In this document: positions 1-3,832 of the stretch, in pieces
Position numbering within the stretch: position 1 is the first letter of the stretch
Layout of the letters: the number at the start of each line of letters is the position of its first letter
Assembly (NCBI GenBank): GCA_965602795.1
Contig: CBFCZR010000076.1
Location: 1 to 8,135 of the forward strand
Reading direction: 5' to 3'
DNA from: Bathyarchaeum sp965602795
Lineage (GTDB): Archaea > Thermoproteota > Bathyarchaeia > Bathyarchaeales > Bathyarchaeaceae
DNA length: 8,135 nucleotides
Notes under the pieces: model-generated
Databases searched by the model: none
What the model saw: only the letters and a program-made list of their open reading frames with translations
Told to the model about the DNA's origin: nothing
Position numbers and translations under genes: made by a program

Positions 1-2
1 TT

Positions 3-248
3 GCCTCAGCGAATCTTTTGGGTAGAATAGAGCTTGAACAATCTGCTTACAGTCTAGGCAGAACAATGTATGAGCCTGAACAGTTTCCGGGTTTAATCTA
101 CAGAATGGATGATCCCAAAGTTGTTATTCTTCTCTTCGCCAGCGGAAAACTTGTTTGCACCGGAGCCACCAAAGAAGAAGATGTTCACAAAGCAATCGCC
201 AAACTTCATGAGAAACTCGAGGAAGAAGACTTGATATACTACGAGTAA
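3..248 (+). CDS. tbp: TATA-binding protein TBP, C-terminal part (5' truncated by window)
   Basis: General transcription factor that binds the TATA box and, with TFB, recruits archaeal RNA polymerase. The reading frame is open from base 3, so the first half of the gene lies outside the window and 81 residues are visible. They match the second TBP repeat: YEPEQFPGLIYRM, then the strand VVILLFASGKLVCTGA, then a helix rich in Lys and Glu, ending in an acidic tail EEEDLIYYE. In the family the FPGLIYR and FASGK-VCTGAK segments form part of the concave DNA-binding sheet. A TTG at position 18 is internal to the domain and should not be taken as the start. Archaeal TBPs are usually about 180-190 residues, so roughly 100 are missing. 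Confidence 0.95.
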   Translation, partial: ASANLLGRIELEQSAYSLGRTMYEPEQFPGLIYRMDDPKVVILLFASGKLVCTGATKEEDVHKAIAKLHEKLEEEDLIYYE

Positions 249-280
249 ACGATGCATGTATTCGCGAAGAGTTCAAGGGC

Positions 281-304
281 TTACTTTTGTTGGCGTTGTT
301 TTTA
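281..304 (+). terminator. T-rich tract after tbp
   Basis: A T-rich stretch with runs of four and five T follows the tbp stop codon by about 30 bases. Archaeal termination often needs only oligo-T tracts, so this may end the tbp transcript. There is no convincing hairpin. Confidence 0.3.
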
Positions 305-323
305 TGATTCACGCACTCGTTAA

Positions 324-330
324 TTTTTAA
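324..330 (+). promoter_or_regulatory. TATA-like box (TTTTTAA) for the CxxCxxCC protein gene
   Basis: An AT-rich box lies about 26 bases before position 353. A transcript starting there would leave only a very short leader before the proposed TTG at 365. No Shine-Dalgarno sequence is visible, which fits leaderless initiation. Confidence 0.35.
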
Positions 331-364
331 TCCCAAACCCAAATAGCTGTTATATGTCTGTCTT

Positions 365-763
365 TTGTTATATCGTGTGGGGGATCTGCTTAGCTTGCGT
401 TGCTCAAATTGTGGGATATGCTGTGAAGAAACGATGATGGAGCTTTCAAGCGAGGACATCGAAAGGTTAGAGAGGATGGGCTATAGATTAGAAGAATTTT
501 CAGTTACAGATAATGGTGTGGCTAGTCTCAGAAACGTTGACGGATGTTGCATTTTCTATAACCGCGCTGATAAAAAATGCCAAATATATGAGAAGAGACC
601 CATGGGCTGTCGCCTCTATCCTGTTGTGTATCTGGCAAGCGAAGGCGCAATTGTTGATGAATTATGCCCAATGGGACATACAATTTCAGAAAGAGAATTG
701 AGAACAAAAGGGAAAATCCTTGAAAAACTCTTGAAAAAGATAGACAACAAAAGCAAGCATTGA
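365..763 (+). CDS. YkgJ/UPF0153-type CxxCxxCC metal-binding protein
   Basis: A 132-residue protein with the family signature CSNCGICC near the N-terminus (Cys13, 16, 19, 20). It also has GCC (61-62), KKC (72), the PMGCRLYPV motif (Cys82) and DELCP (Cys101). This pattern is that of the YkgJ / UPF0153 zinc- or iron-chelating family, small cytoplasmic proteins thought to bind a metal or Fe-S cluster; their reaction is not established. The last 25 residues are basic and helical. The start is uncertain: TTG 365 gives a short leader after the TATA-like box, GTG 377 and TTG 395 are also in frame, and none has a good ribosome-binding site. A 27-codon ATG frame at 354 is in another frame and looks spurious. 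The metal-site cysteines are all present, so the protein looks intact. Confidence 0.85.
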   Translation: MLYRVGDLLSLRCSNCGICCEETMMELSSEDIERLERMGYRLEEFSVTDNGVASLRNVDGCCIFYNRADKKCQIYEKRPMGCRLYPVVYLASEGAIVDELCPMGHTISERELRTKGKILEKLLKKIDNKSKH

Positions 764-802
764 CCAAAAAATTATACTGCTAGCATCAGGATGCACAAAA
801 GA

Positions 803-808
803 TTTTTA
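803..808 (+). promoter_or_regulatory. TATA-like box (TTTTTA)
   Basis: Its centre lies about 30 bases upstream of the ATG at 835, so transcription would start a few bases before the start codon. This predicts a nearly leaderless mRNA for the following gene. Confidence 0.35.
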
Positions 809-834
809 CTCTGGCCAACCCAAAAAGGATTGCT

Positions 835-1242
835 ATGAGGGCTATAGACACAAAGATTCTCGAAGAGCTAGAGATGCTTTATGGGGACAAAGACTGTTTC
901 GCTTCCATTCAAAATTGGTTTGGAACTGCGGAAACTTACTGGGCTAATCTGGAACGACTCTTCATGGTTGCAGATTATGCAAAAAAACACAAGCCCTCAG
1001 CAGCTGAAGAAATTACCACGTACAGTAAACGAATTGTTGAATTATTTCATCAAACTAAGAATTATGCGAGTAGATGGAATTCTAAATACAAAGAAAAACG
1101 CAGACTTTCCACGGAGGATTACACCAAAGCTACAGACGAAAGTTGGGATACACTTGAAAAGTGGACAGTTACCCAAGAAAAACTACGACAGGAAATCTTG
1201 GACCTAATTAATGCTTTGTACTCTGTTGTCTCCAAACCGTGA
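835..1242 (+). CDS. hypothetical all-helical protein
   Basis: I do not recognise this 135-residue protein. It starts at an ATG placed as expected for leaderless translation from the TATA-like box at 803. No signal peptide, membrane span or metal-binding motif is visible; it has only one cysteine. It is rich in Lys, Glu and Leu with five tryptophans (for example QNWF, TYWANL, ESWDTLEKW), and it looks like three to five amphipathic helices, possibly a helical bundle. The composition suggests a soluble cytoplasmic protein. It is separated by 71 bases from the CxxCxxCC gene and followed by about 220 non-coding bases, so it is probably a single-gene unit. The +2-frame ORF at 881-1207 inside it is a shadow. 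Confidence 0.7.
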   Translation: MRAIDTKILEELEMLYGDKDCFASIQNWFGTAETYWANLERLFMVADYAKKHKPSAAEEITTYSKRIVELFHQTKNYASRWNSKYKEKRRLSTEDYTKATDESWDTLEKWTVTQEKLRQEILDLINALYSVVSKP

Positions 1243-1365
1243 ATTGCACTAGAAAATCTAAATGCAGAGTGGGTTTGGCGAGACACAATTGAATTCAATC
1301 TTTGAGGTTATTGTTCCCTTCTAATCGCAACGGGTTTCGTGTGCTCAAAATGATTTTTCACATTC

Positions 1366-1385
1366 AACTTGCAGATGCGCAAGTT
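1366..1385 (+). promoter_or_regulatory. perfect 7-6-7 inverted repeat overlapping promoter (possible operator)
   Basis: AACTTGC and GCAAGTT form a perfect inverted repeat with a 6-base spacer. The right arm covers the BRE position and the first two bases of the TATA box of the zinc-ribbon gene. A dimeric helix-turn-helix regulator bound here would block TBP/TFB access. The repeat is read directly from sequence; the operator role is inference. Confidence 0.45.
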
Positions 1386-1391
1386 TATAAG
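1384..1391 (+). promoter_or_regulatory. TATA box (TTTATAAG) of the zinc-ribbon gene
   Basis: A close match to the archaeal TATA consensus. The predicted start near 1412-1415 would leave a leader of roughly 55 bases before the ATG at 1468, long enough to carry the GGAGGTG ribosome-binding site. Confidence 0.55.
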
Positions 1392-1452
1392 TTACTGTGA
1401 GCTTGCCATTTATGAATTAGTGAGTTGAAGAAACTAGTTTTGTCATAGAACC

Positions 1453-1459
1453 GGAGGTG
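1453..1459 (+). promoter_or_regulatory. Shine-Dalgarno GGAGGTG that sets the start at 1468
   Basis: A full-strength archaeal ribosome-binding site 8 bases before ATG 1468. Two ATG codons are nearby (1463 region and 1468); only the one at 1468 opens the cysteine-rich frame, so this site decides the gene. Confidence 0.75.
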
Positions 1460-1467
1460 CAAAATGA

Positions 1468-1617
1468 ATGTCTTATGGAAGACCAAGAGAAATGCACAAT
1501 GCAGTCTGCGCTGAATGTGGAAAAGAATGCCAAGTACCATTCAAACCTGACCCAAGCAGACCTGTATACTGCAGAGATTGTTACGCTAAAAAGCGACCCG
1601 CAAGAAGTAGATATTAA
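1468..1617 (+). CDS. CxxC-x17-CxxC zinc-ribbon miniprotein
   Basis: A 49-residue protein that is easily missed because a longer ORF overlaps it in another frame. It begins MSYGRPREMH and has Cys14-x2-Cys17, a further Cys21, then Cys35-x2-Cys38, and ends in a basic tail (KKRPARSRY). The 17-residue spacing between the two CxxC pairs and the segment VPFKP...RPVYCRDC match the small CxxC-x17-CxxC zinc-ribbon family common in archaea and some bacteria, whose molecular role is unknown. The fold is predicted to hold one zinc ion, and the basic ends suggest nucleic-acid contact (inference). It has its own promoter, a strong ribosome-binding site and a hairpin/oligo-T terminator, so it forms a monocistronic unit. 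The ORF at 1457-1651 is its shadow. Confidence 0.88.
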   Translation: MSYGRPREMHNAVCAECGKECQVPFKPDPSRPVYCRDCYAKKRPARSRY

Positions 1618-1643
1618 GCTTAACAAGCTATTTACTATTCCCA

Positions 1644-1677
1644 AAAAGTGACTTTTTTTTACACTTTTCTTTTTTTA
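1644..1677 (+). terminator. hairpin plus oligo-T terminator
   Basis: AAAAGTG (1644-1650) pairs with CACTTTT (1662-1668) around an 11-base T-rich loop. It is followed by a run of eight T (1670-1677). It lies 27 bases after the zinc-ribbon stop codon and is a convincing end of that transcript. Confidence 0.6.
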
Positions 1678-1774
1678 AGCTGAGCGTCAGCAGATAATCT
1701 TTTCACCTGAATATACGTGTATGTTTGGAAATGTAAATTTTTTACTCAATAAAAAAGATGAAATGTGCGGCTGA

Positions 1775-1915
1775 ATGACTTTGTTTACCGTTAATTTAGT
1801 GGATTTTGAACCAAAGCAATTATTGGAAGGTCTAGGTGTGTCGAATCCTAAAATCATAGATGATGTGAAAGAAAAAATGTGGATAAATTACGTAAAAAAA
1901 TTGAATAGCTGCTAA
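1775..1915 (+). CDS. possible 46-residue hypothetical protein
   Basis: An ATG frame of 46 codons whose translation has protein-like composition: MTLFTVNLVDFEPKQLLEGL, then VSNPKIIDDVKEKMW and a basic end KKLNSC. I recognise no family. An AT-rich box near 1736-1745 is placed for a transcript starting about 8 bases before the ATG; there is no Shine-Dalgarno site. An in-frame TGA sits directly before the ATG, so it does not extend upstream. It occupies an otherwise empty 380-base gap between the zinc-ribbon gene and the converging minus-strand ORF. It could be a real small protein, a remnant, or chance. Confidence 0.3.
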   Translation: MTLFTVNLVDFEPKQLLEGLGVSNPKIIDDVKEKMWINYVKKLNSC

Positions 1916-1934
1916 TTAGCAATTCTTCTTTTTA
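1911..1934 (+). terminator. GCTAATTAGC palindrome followed by T-rich tract
   Basis: The 10-base palindrome overlaps the stop codon of the 46-codon ORF and is followed by a pyrimidine-rich stretch ending in five T. It is a weak terminator candidate because the arms leave no loop. Confidence 0.22.
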
Positions 1935-1952
1935 GATGTTCAAAATATGCGC

Positions 1953-1988
1953 CTAGATAACTGAAGAAATCTTTTACGGATTATCTAG
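1953..1988. repeat. 8-base inverted repeat CTAGATAA / TTATCTAG
   Basis: A perfect inverted repeat (1953-1960 and 1981-1988) with a 20-base spacer that itself contains a small AAGA-AA-TCTT palindrome. It lies just past the stop codon of the minus-strand ORF at 1998 and may fold in its 3' end or act as a convergent-gene barrier. No oligo-T follows closely on the minus strand. Confidence 0.35.
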
Positions 1989-1997
1989 CTGAAACTT

Positions 1998-2198
1998 CTA
2001 AATGTAGTATAGATGTTGTTTAGTCTTCTTTATCTGACCCAGAAAAGAACCCGCAAAATATTCTAACCAGTATTGTTCCGGTTCATCTAATTTAGCCTCT
2101 TCAATAGTAACCGCTTTTTCCATAGAAATGGCTCCTGCTTTCTCAAATTTTCGAACAATTCTTTGTTTCATTTTATATTGAACTCCAGACATAGACAT
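1998..2198 (-). CDS. small winged-helix-like hypothetical protein
   Basis: A 66-residue basic protein starting MSMSGVQYKMKQRIVRKFEK. It continues with a Gly-Ala-x-Ser-x-x-x-Ala stretch (KAGAISMEKAVTIEEA), a helix ending in WLEYF, and a final KKTKQHLYYI. Short archaeal proteins with helix, GA(I/T)S..KA, helix, then a turn and a terminal YY(L/I) resemble half of a winged-helix domain, so a DNA- or protein-binding role is possible; this is inference from pattern. An in-frame TTG at 2249 would add 17 residues, but GGAGG lies inside that extension 10 bases before ATG 2198, and an AT-rich box at about 2250-2258 would place the transcript start near 2229. Both favour the ATG. Confidence 0.55.
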   Translation of the reverse strand: MSMSGVQYKMKQRIVRKFEKAGAISMEKAVTIEEAKLDEPEQYWLEYFAGSFLGQIKKTKQHLYYI

Positions 2199-2208
2199 AT
2201 TTAACCTG

Positions 2209-2213
2209 CCTCC
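2209..2213 (-). promoter_or_regulatory. Shine-Dalgarno GGAGG (minus strand) setting the start at 2198
   Basis: CCTCC on the given strand reads GGAGG on the minus strand. It sits 10 bases before ATG 2198 and argues against the longer TTG start at 2249. Confidence 0.5.
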
Positions 2214-2316
2214 TGCTTTCGCTATAGTTTTTTCTAACAGAATCTTCAAAATAAATCGACAAAAATTTAGTCTGTCAAAATTTACTGAGGATTCAACATA
2301 TTACTAATGTACACCG

Positions 2317-2328
2317 TTGTATATATGG
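2317..2328. promoter_or_regulatory. TATA element TTGTATATATGG
   Basis: A strong TATA-like element in the 2250-2411 gap. TATATA is nearly symmetric, so direction is unclear. Read rightwards it points at no good ORF (ATG 2392 ends after five codons). Read leftwards it would be a distant promoter for the minus-strand ORF at 1998-2198. The 11 bases TTGTATATATG recur inverted at 2694-2704. Apart from this element and an AGGGGGATA motif at 2382-2390, I see no gene in 2250-2411. Confidence 0.4.
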
Positions 2329-2411
2329 AGCGCGTTTTAGTCTTAGACTGTTTCTATAAAAAAGGGGAATTTCCCAACATCAGGGGGATAAATGATTACA
2401 AATGCCTGAAT

Positions 2412-2639
2412 TCATTTTGACTCTAGGCTTCTGCTAATCCTCTTCTTCGTCTTCATCCCAATCTTGCCAATCGTCATCTTCTTCAAACACCAAAATAGTT
2501 CACCTCTTCTATTGGACACTACTACAGCTACAATATTTGGATTTAGCTGGAAAAACAAGCCCTTTTTGCTCTTTAAAACTCCAAACAGGGATCTTTTCAA
2601 GCTATTTCTAGGTTTATAAACGAATTGTGCCCTAGCCAT
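2412..2639 (-). CDS. hypothetical basic ORF, possibly frame-broken near 2494
   Basis: A 75-codon ORF beginning MARAQFVYKPRNSLKRSLFG, then LKSKKGLFFQLNPNIVAVVV and SNRRGELFW. Up to that point it looks protein-like, with a plausible beta-strand pair. After it the frame turns into a monotonous basic tail (KKMTIGKIGMKTKKRISR), which is what results from reading the adjacent acidic frame out of register. A TATA element (inverted at 2694-2704) precedes it by the right distance for a start near 2672. No Shine-Dalgarno site lies just before ATG 2639. I suspect that only the first 50 or so residues belong to a real protein and that its true C-terminus lies in the acidic frame (2434-2493). No family recognised. 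Confidence 0.35.
   Translation of the reverse strand: MARAQFVYKPRNSLKRSLFGVLKSKKGLFFQLNPNIVAVVVSNRRGELFWCLKKMTIGKIGMKTKKRISRSLESK
2434..2493 (-). CDS. acidic micro-ORF (19 codons) or displaced C-terminal tail
   Basis: In the -1 frame relative to the ORF at 2412-2639 there is TTG GTG followed by an acidic run that translates VFEEDDDWQDWDEDEEED, with 13 of 19 residues Asp or Glu and two Trp. AGAGGTGA (minus strand, 2507-2500) lies 6 bases before the TTG and 9 before the GTG, and seven of its bases match the ideal archaeal Shine-Dalgarno. It could be a nested microprotein or the real acidic C-terminus of the upstream ORF reached by a -1 frameshift. A single missing T in the TTTT run next to the junction would also produce it. 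Acidic tails with interspersed Trp are common in archaeal proteins. Confidence 0.35.
   Translation of the reverse strand: MVFEEDDDWQDWDEDEEED
2500..2507 (-). promoter_or_regulatory. Shine-Dalgarno AGAGGTGA inside an ORF
   Basis: It matches GAGGTGA exactly and sits at correct spacing for TTG 2493 or GTG 2490. It is the main evidence that the acidic frame is translated independently. It also encodes Arg-Gly-Glu in the overlapping frame, so it could be coincidental. Confidence 0.4.
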
Positions 2640-2693
2640 TTACAGCACATAAATTTCTATCCCCCTATTTTTCGAGTTTACATTGGTACATTT

Positions 2694-2704
2694 CATATAT
2701 ACAA
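2694..2704 (-). promoter_or_regulatory. TATA element TTGTATATATG for the minus-strand locus
   Basis: Identical over 11 bases to the element at 2317-2327, in opposite orientation, about 58 bases before ATG 2639. An AGGGGGATA motif follows it at 2666-2658 (minus strand). The same core can also serve rightward transcription toward the TRAM gene. Confidence 0.45.
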
Positions 2705-2713
2705 AGGTTAATT

Positions 2714-2756
2714 AGGAGGCCTGATGTAACAGCTAAGAAGCGGTTAACTGCTTTTT
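2714..2756 (+). promoter_or_regulatory. leader-like element: AGGAGG, ATG-TAA, hairpin with T tract
   Basis: AGGAGG (2714-2719) is followed after 4 bases by ATG (2724) and immediately TAA, a start-stop pair. Then AAGCGGTTAACTGCTT (2738-2753) forms an 8-bp stem with one G-U pair and runs into five T (2752-2756). It sits 50-90 bases before the TRAM gene. The parts resemble an attenuator, but a transcript starting upstream of 2714 is needed, and the nearest TATA would start too close to include the AGGAGG. Function is inferred only. Confidence 0.25.
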
Positions 2757-2806
2757 AAAGAAGGTAGGACGGTTATAGACGTTTTTACTCTTTTTTCAAG
2801 GCAATT

Positions 2807-3043
2807 ATGGCTGAAAAAGTTAAACGAGGTGATAGAATGTCACACGGTAGCATGAGCAAACCAGTTGAAGTCGGCAAGGAATACGAAGCTGAAATCGAGG
2901 ACATAAGCAGAAAAGGCGACGGCATCGCAAAGATTCAAGGATTCATCATATTTGTGCCGAACACTAAGCGAGGAGAACAAGCGAAATTCAAGGTAACAAG
3001 AGTTGGACCTAGATTCGCAATTGGTGAGTTAGTACAAGCATAA
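2807..3043 (+). CDS. single-TRAM-domain RNA-binding protein
   Basis: A 78-residue protein made of a short basic N-terminus and one TRAM domain (about residues 20-77): VEVGKEYEAEIEDISRKGDG, IAKIQGFIIFVPN, then RGEQAKFKVTRVGPRFAIGE. TRAM is a small OB-like beta-barrel that binds RNA; stand-alone TRAM proteins in archaea act as cold-shock-like RNA chaperones. The G-x-GIA and GFIIFVPN segments are typical and intact. Two starts compete: ATG 2807, close behind AT-rich boxes at 2773-2787 and then nearly leaderless, and ATG 2837, preceded by GAGGTGA (2826-2832). The longer form is given; the shorter keeps the whole domain. It lies 66 bases upstream of alba on the same strand, probably co-transcribed. 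Confidence 0.9.
   Translation: MAEKVKRGDRMSHGSMSKPVEVGKEYEAEIEDISRKGDGIAKIQGFIIFVPNTKRGEQAKFKVTRVGPRFAIGELVQA
2826..2832 (+). promoter_or_regulatory. internal Shine-Dalgarno GAGGTGA favouring a start at 2837
   Basis: A perfect seven-base match, 4 bases before ATG 2837 in the TRAM frame. If transcription starts near 2801-2810, this is the only ribosome-binding site on the mRNA and the protein would be 68 residues. Confidence 0.45.
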
Positions 3044-3077
3044 TCGGAAGTGTCCGAAACTAGATTCAATGTAGCTA

Positions 3078-3090
3078 TAGAGAAACTCTA
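3078..3090 (+). repeat. TAGAG-AAA-CTCTA hairpin between the TRAM gene and alba
   Basis: A perfect 5-base inverted repeat with a 3-base loop, lying 6 bases before the alba Shine-Dalgarno. It could modestly structure the intergenic mRNA; no T tract follows, so it is not a terminator. Confidence 0.3.
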
Positions 3091-3096
3091 AACAAA

Positions 3097-3103
3097 GGAG
3101 GTG
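3097..3103 (+). promoter_or_regulatory. Shine-Dalgarno GGAGGTG of alba
   Basis: It lies 6 bases before ATG 3110 and fixes the start there. The GTG at 3101 is part of this site and is not the start codon. Confidence 0.8.
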
Positions 3104-3109
3104 TATTGC

Positions 3110-3391
3110 ATGTCAAAAAACCCAAACATAGTTTATATTGGAAGGAAACCAGTCATGAGCTACGTTTTAGCAGTGATCACAAGTTTCAATTCCTCTGATA
3201 CCAAAGAAGTAACGTTGAAGGCAAGGGGACGATCCATGACAACGTGCGTTGATGTTGCTGAAGTTGTCAAGCGCCGATTCATGAAAGACCTGAATGCAAG
3301 TAAGATAACAATTGGAACCGAAGAACTACAGCAAGAAGAAGGCGGAACAAGAAACGTTTCAACAATGGAAATAATGCTAACACGAGACTGA
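3110..3391 (+). CDS. albA: Alba (Sac10b-family) chromatin protein
   Basis: A 93-residue DNA/RNA-binding chromatin protein that forms dimers and coats the chromosome. The sequence shows the N-terminal signature NIVYIGRKPVMSYVLAVITS (residues 6-25), the KARGRSM loop (37-43) preceding a VDVAEVVKRRF helix, the strand KITIGTEEL, a flexible Gln/Glu/Gly hairpin and a final VSTMEIMLTRD strand. Length and order match the family. In the DNA-contacting pair usually written KK (K16-K17 in Sulfolobus Alba, the first being the acetylated lysine), this protein has R12-K13. That keeps the charge but removes that acetylation site. Its position behind the TRAM gene, with a strong ribosome-binding site, suggests an abundantly made nucleoprotein pair. 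Confidence 0.96.
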   Translation: MSKNPNIVYIGRKPVMSYVLAVITSFNSSDTKEVTLKARGRSMTTCVDVAEVVKRRFMKDLNASKITIGTEELQQEEGGTRNVSTMEIMLTRD

Positions 3392-3456
3392 TAAACCGGC
3401 AGATGCAACCTTCTTTCGACAGATTTCCGATGAAAATGGAGCTGACGGTTGTCCCC

Positions 3457-3727
3457 TTATATTTTAGGAAATTCTGTAAACCGCCAAAATATGACTTTGT
3501 CGTATTGTTTGCTTTCCTCTGTTTTTTTAAGGTAATCAATGAAGTCTCCCTCTACAATTCGTTTCTGCTGTCTTCGAGGTTTTTCAGTTCATCGAATATC
3601 TATCCAAGAAATCGCTGAATCCTTTGCCCACCCCGTATCTTTTCTGGTAAAAAATGAGGAACGCTCGGAAAGCAGGGATGTAAACTTTTTGTGTGGCTTT
3701 GCTCTTTAATCTAAAATCTTCCTACAT
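3457..3727 (-). pseudogene. decayed minus-strand gene (ATG-TAG start, two frame changes)
   Basis: On the minus strand, ATG at 3727 is followed at once by TAG. The same frame then runs on from 3721 to 3584 with convincing protein-like sequence (KATQKVYIPAFRAFLIFYQK, then KGFSDFLDRYS). Coding-like sequence continues in a second frame from 3599 to 3552 (IFDELKNLEDSRNEL) and in a third from about 3588 to 3457 (IVEGDFIDYLKKTEESKQYD, then KVIFWRFTEF). Joined, these give about 90 residues with even composition, and no frame has a usable start after the TAG. A TATA-like box at 3746-3752 sits about 22 bases before the ATG. I read this as a gene killed by a nonsense codon and two indels. The helix pattern faintly recalls the N-terminal core-binding domain of tyrosine recombinases, but I would not name it. 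The + strand ORF at 3403-3618 is its antisense shadow. Confidence 0.5.
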
Positions 3728-3832
3728 TTACGTTTTAAATATACTTTTATAACGAATTTGAGCATTAAATAATCAATATTGTGTCGCATCTATAGATCTT
3801 TTTATGTTCGACTTAGATAAAATTAAATACTT
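3728..3832. promoter_or_regulatory. AT-rich divergent promoter region ahead of the MscS gene
   Basis: Several TATA-like boxes lie here. TTTTATAA at 3746-3752 read leftwards serves the decayed gene. TTTTTAT around 3799-3805 would start a rightward transcript near 3828 for GTG 3833. GATAAAATTAAAT around 3816-3828 could instead serve ATG 3866. The region is non-coding on both strands as far as I can see. Confidence 0.4.

Noticed and set aside
354..437. 27-codon ATG ORF at the predicted transcript start of the CxxCxxCC gene
   Set aside because: It is well placed for leaderless translation, but it is in a different frame from the cysteine motif and its hydrophobic, Cys-rich product has no support. 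Kept only as a caveat to the start choice.
124..459. 111-codon minus-strand ORF across tbp and its downstream gap
   Set aside because: It is antisense to tbp and to the CxxCxxCC gene, with no promoter or ribosome-binding site and no recognisable domain.
1243..1365. Possible tRNA, CRISPR or other RNA gene in the gap after the helical hypothetical gene
   Set aside because: No cloverleaf, T-loop sequence or repeat-spacer pattern is visible on either strand. The stretch appears empty apart from the palindrome at its right end.
1457..1651. 64-codon + strand ORF over the zinc-ribbon gene
   Set aside because: The ribosome-binding site and the CxxC-x17-CxxC frame at 1468-1617 explain this DNA; the longer ORF has no supporting site or motif.
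2250..2411. Possible small mobile element bounded by the inverted TATA motifs
   Set aside because: Similarity between the two ends is limited to the TATA core and one 9-mer; there are no longer terminal repeats, target-site duplication or transposase.
3279..3539. 86-codon minus-strand ORF running into alba
   Set aside because: Its second half is antisense to the well-supported alba gene, and its Leu/Phe-rich composition comes from that strand.
3403..3618. 71-codon + strand ORF rich in Phe and Ser
   Set aside because: It is antisense to the decayed minus-strand gene, and its Phe/Ser-rich composition is typical of an antisense shadow; it has no ribosome-binding site.
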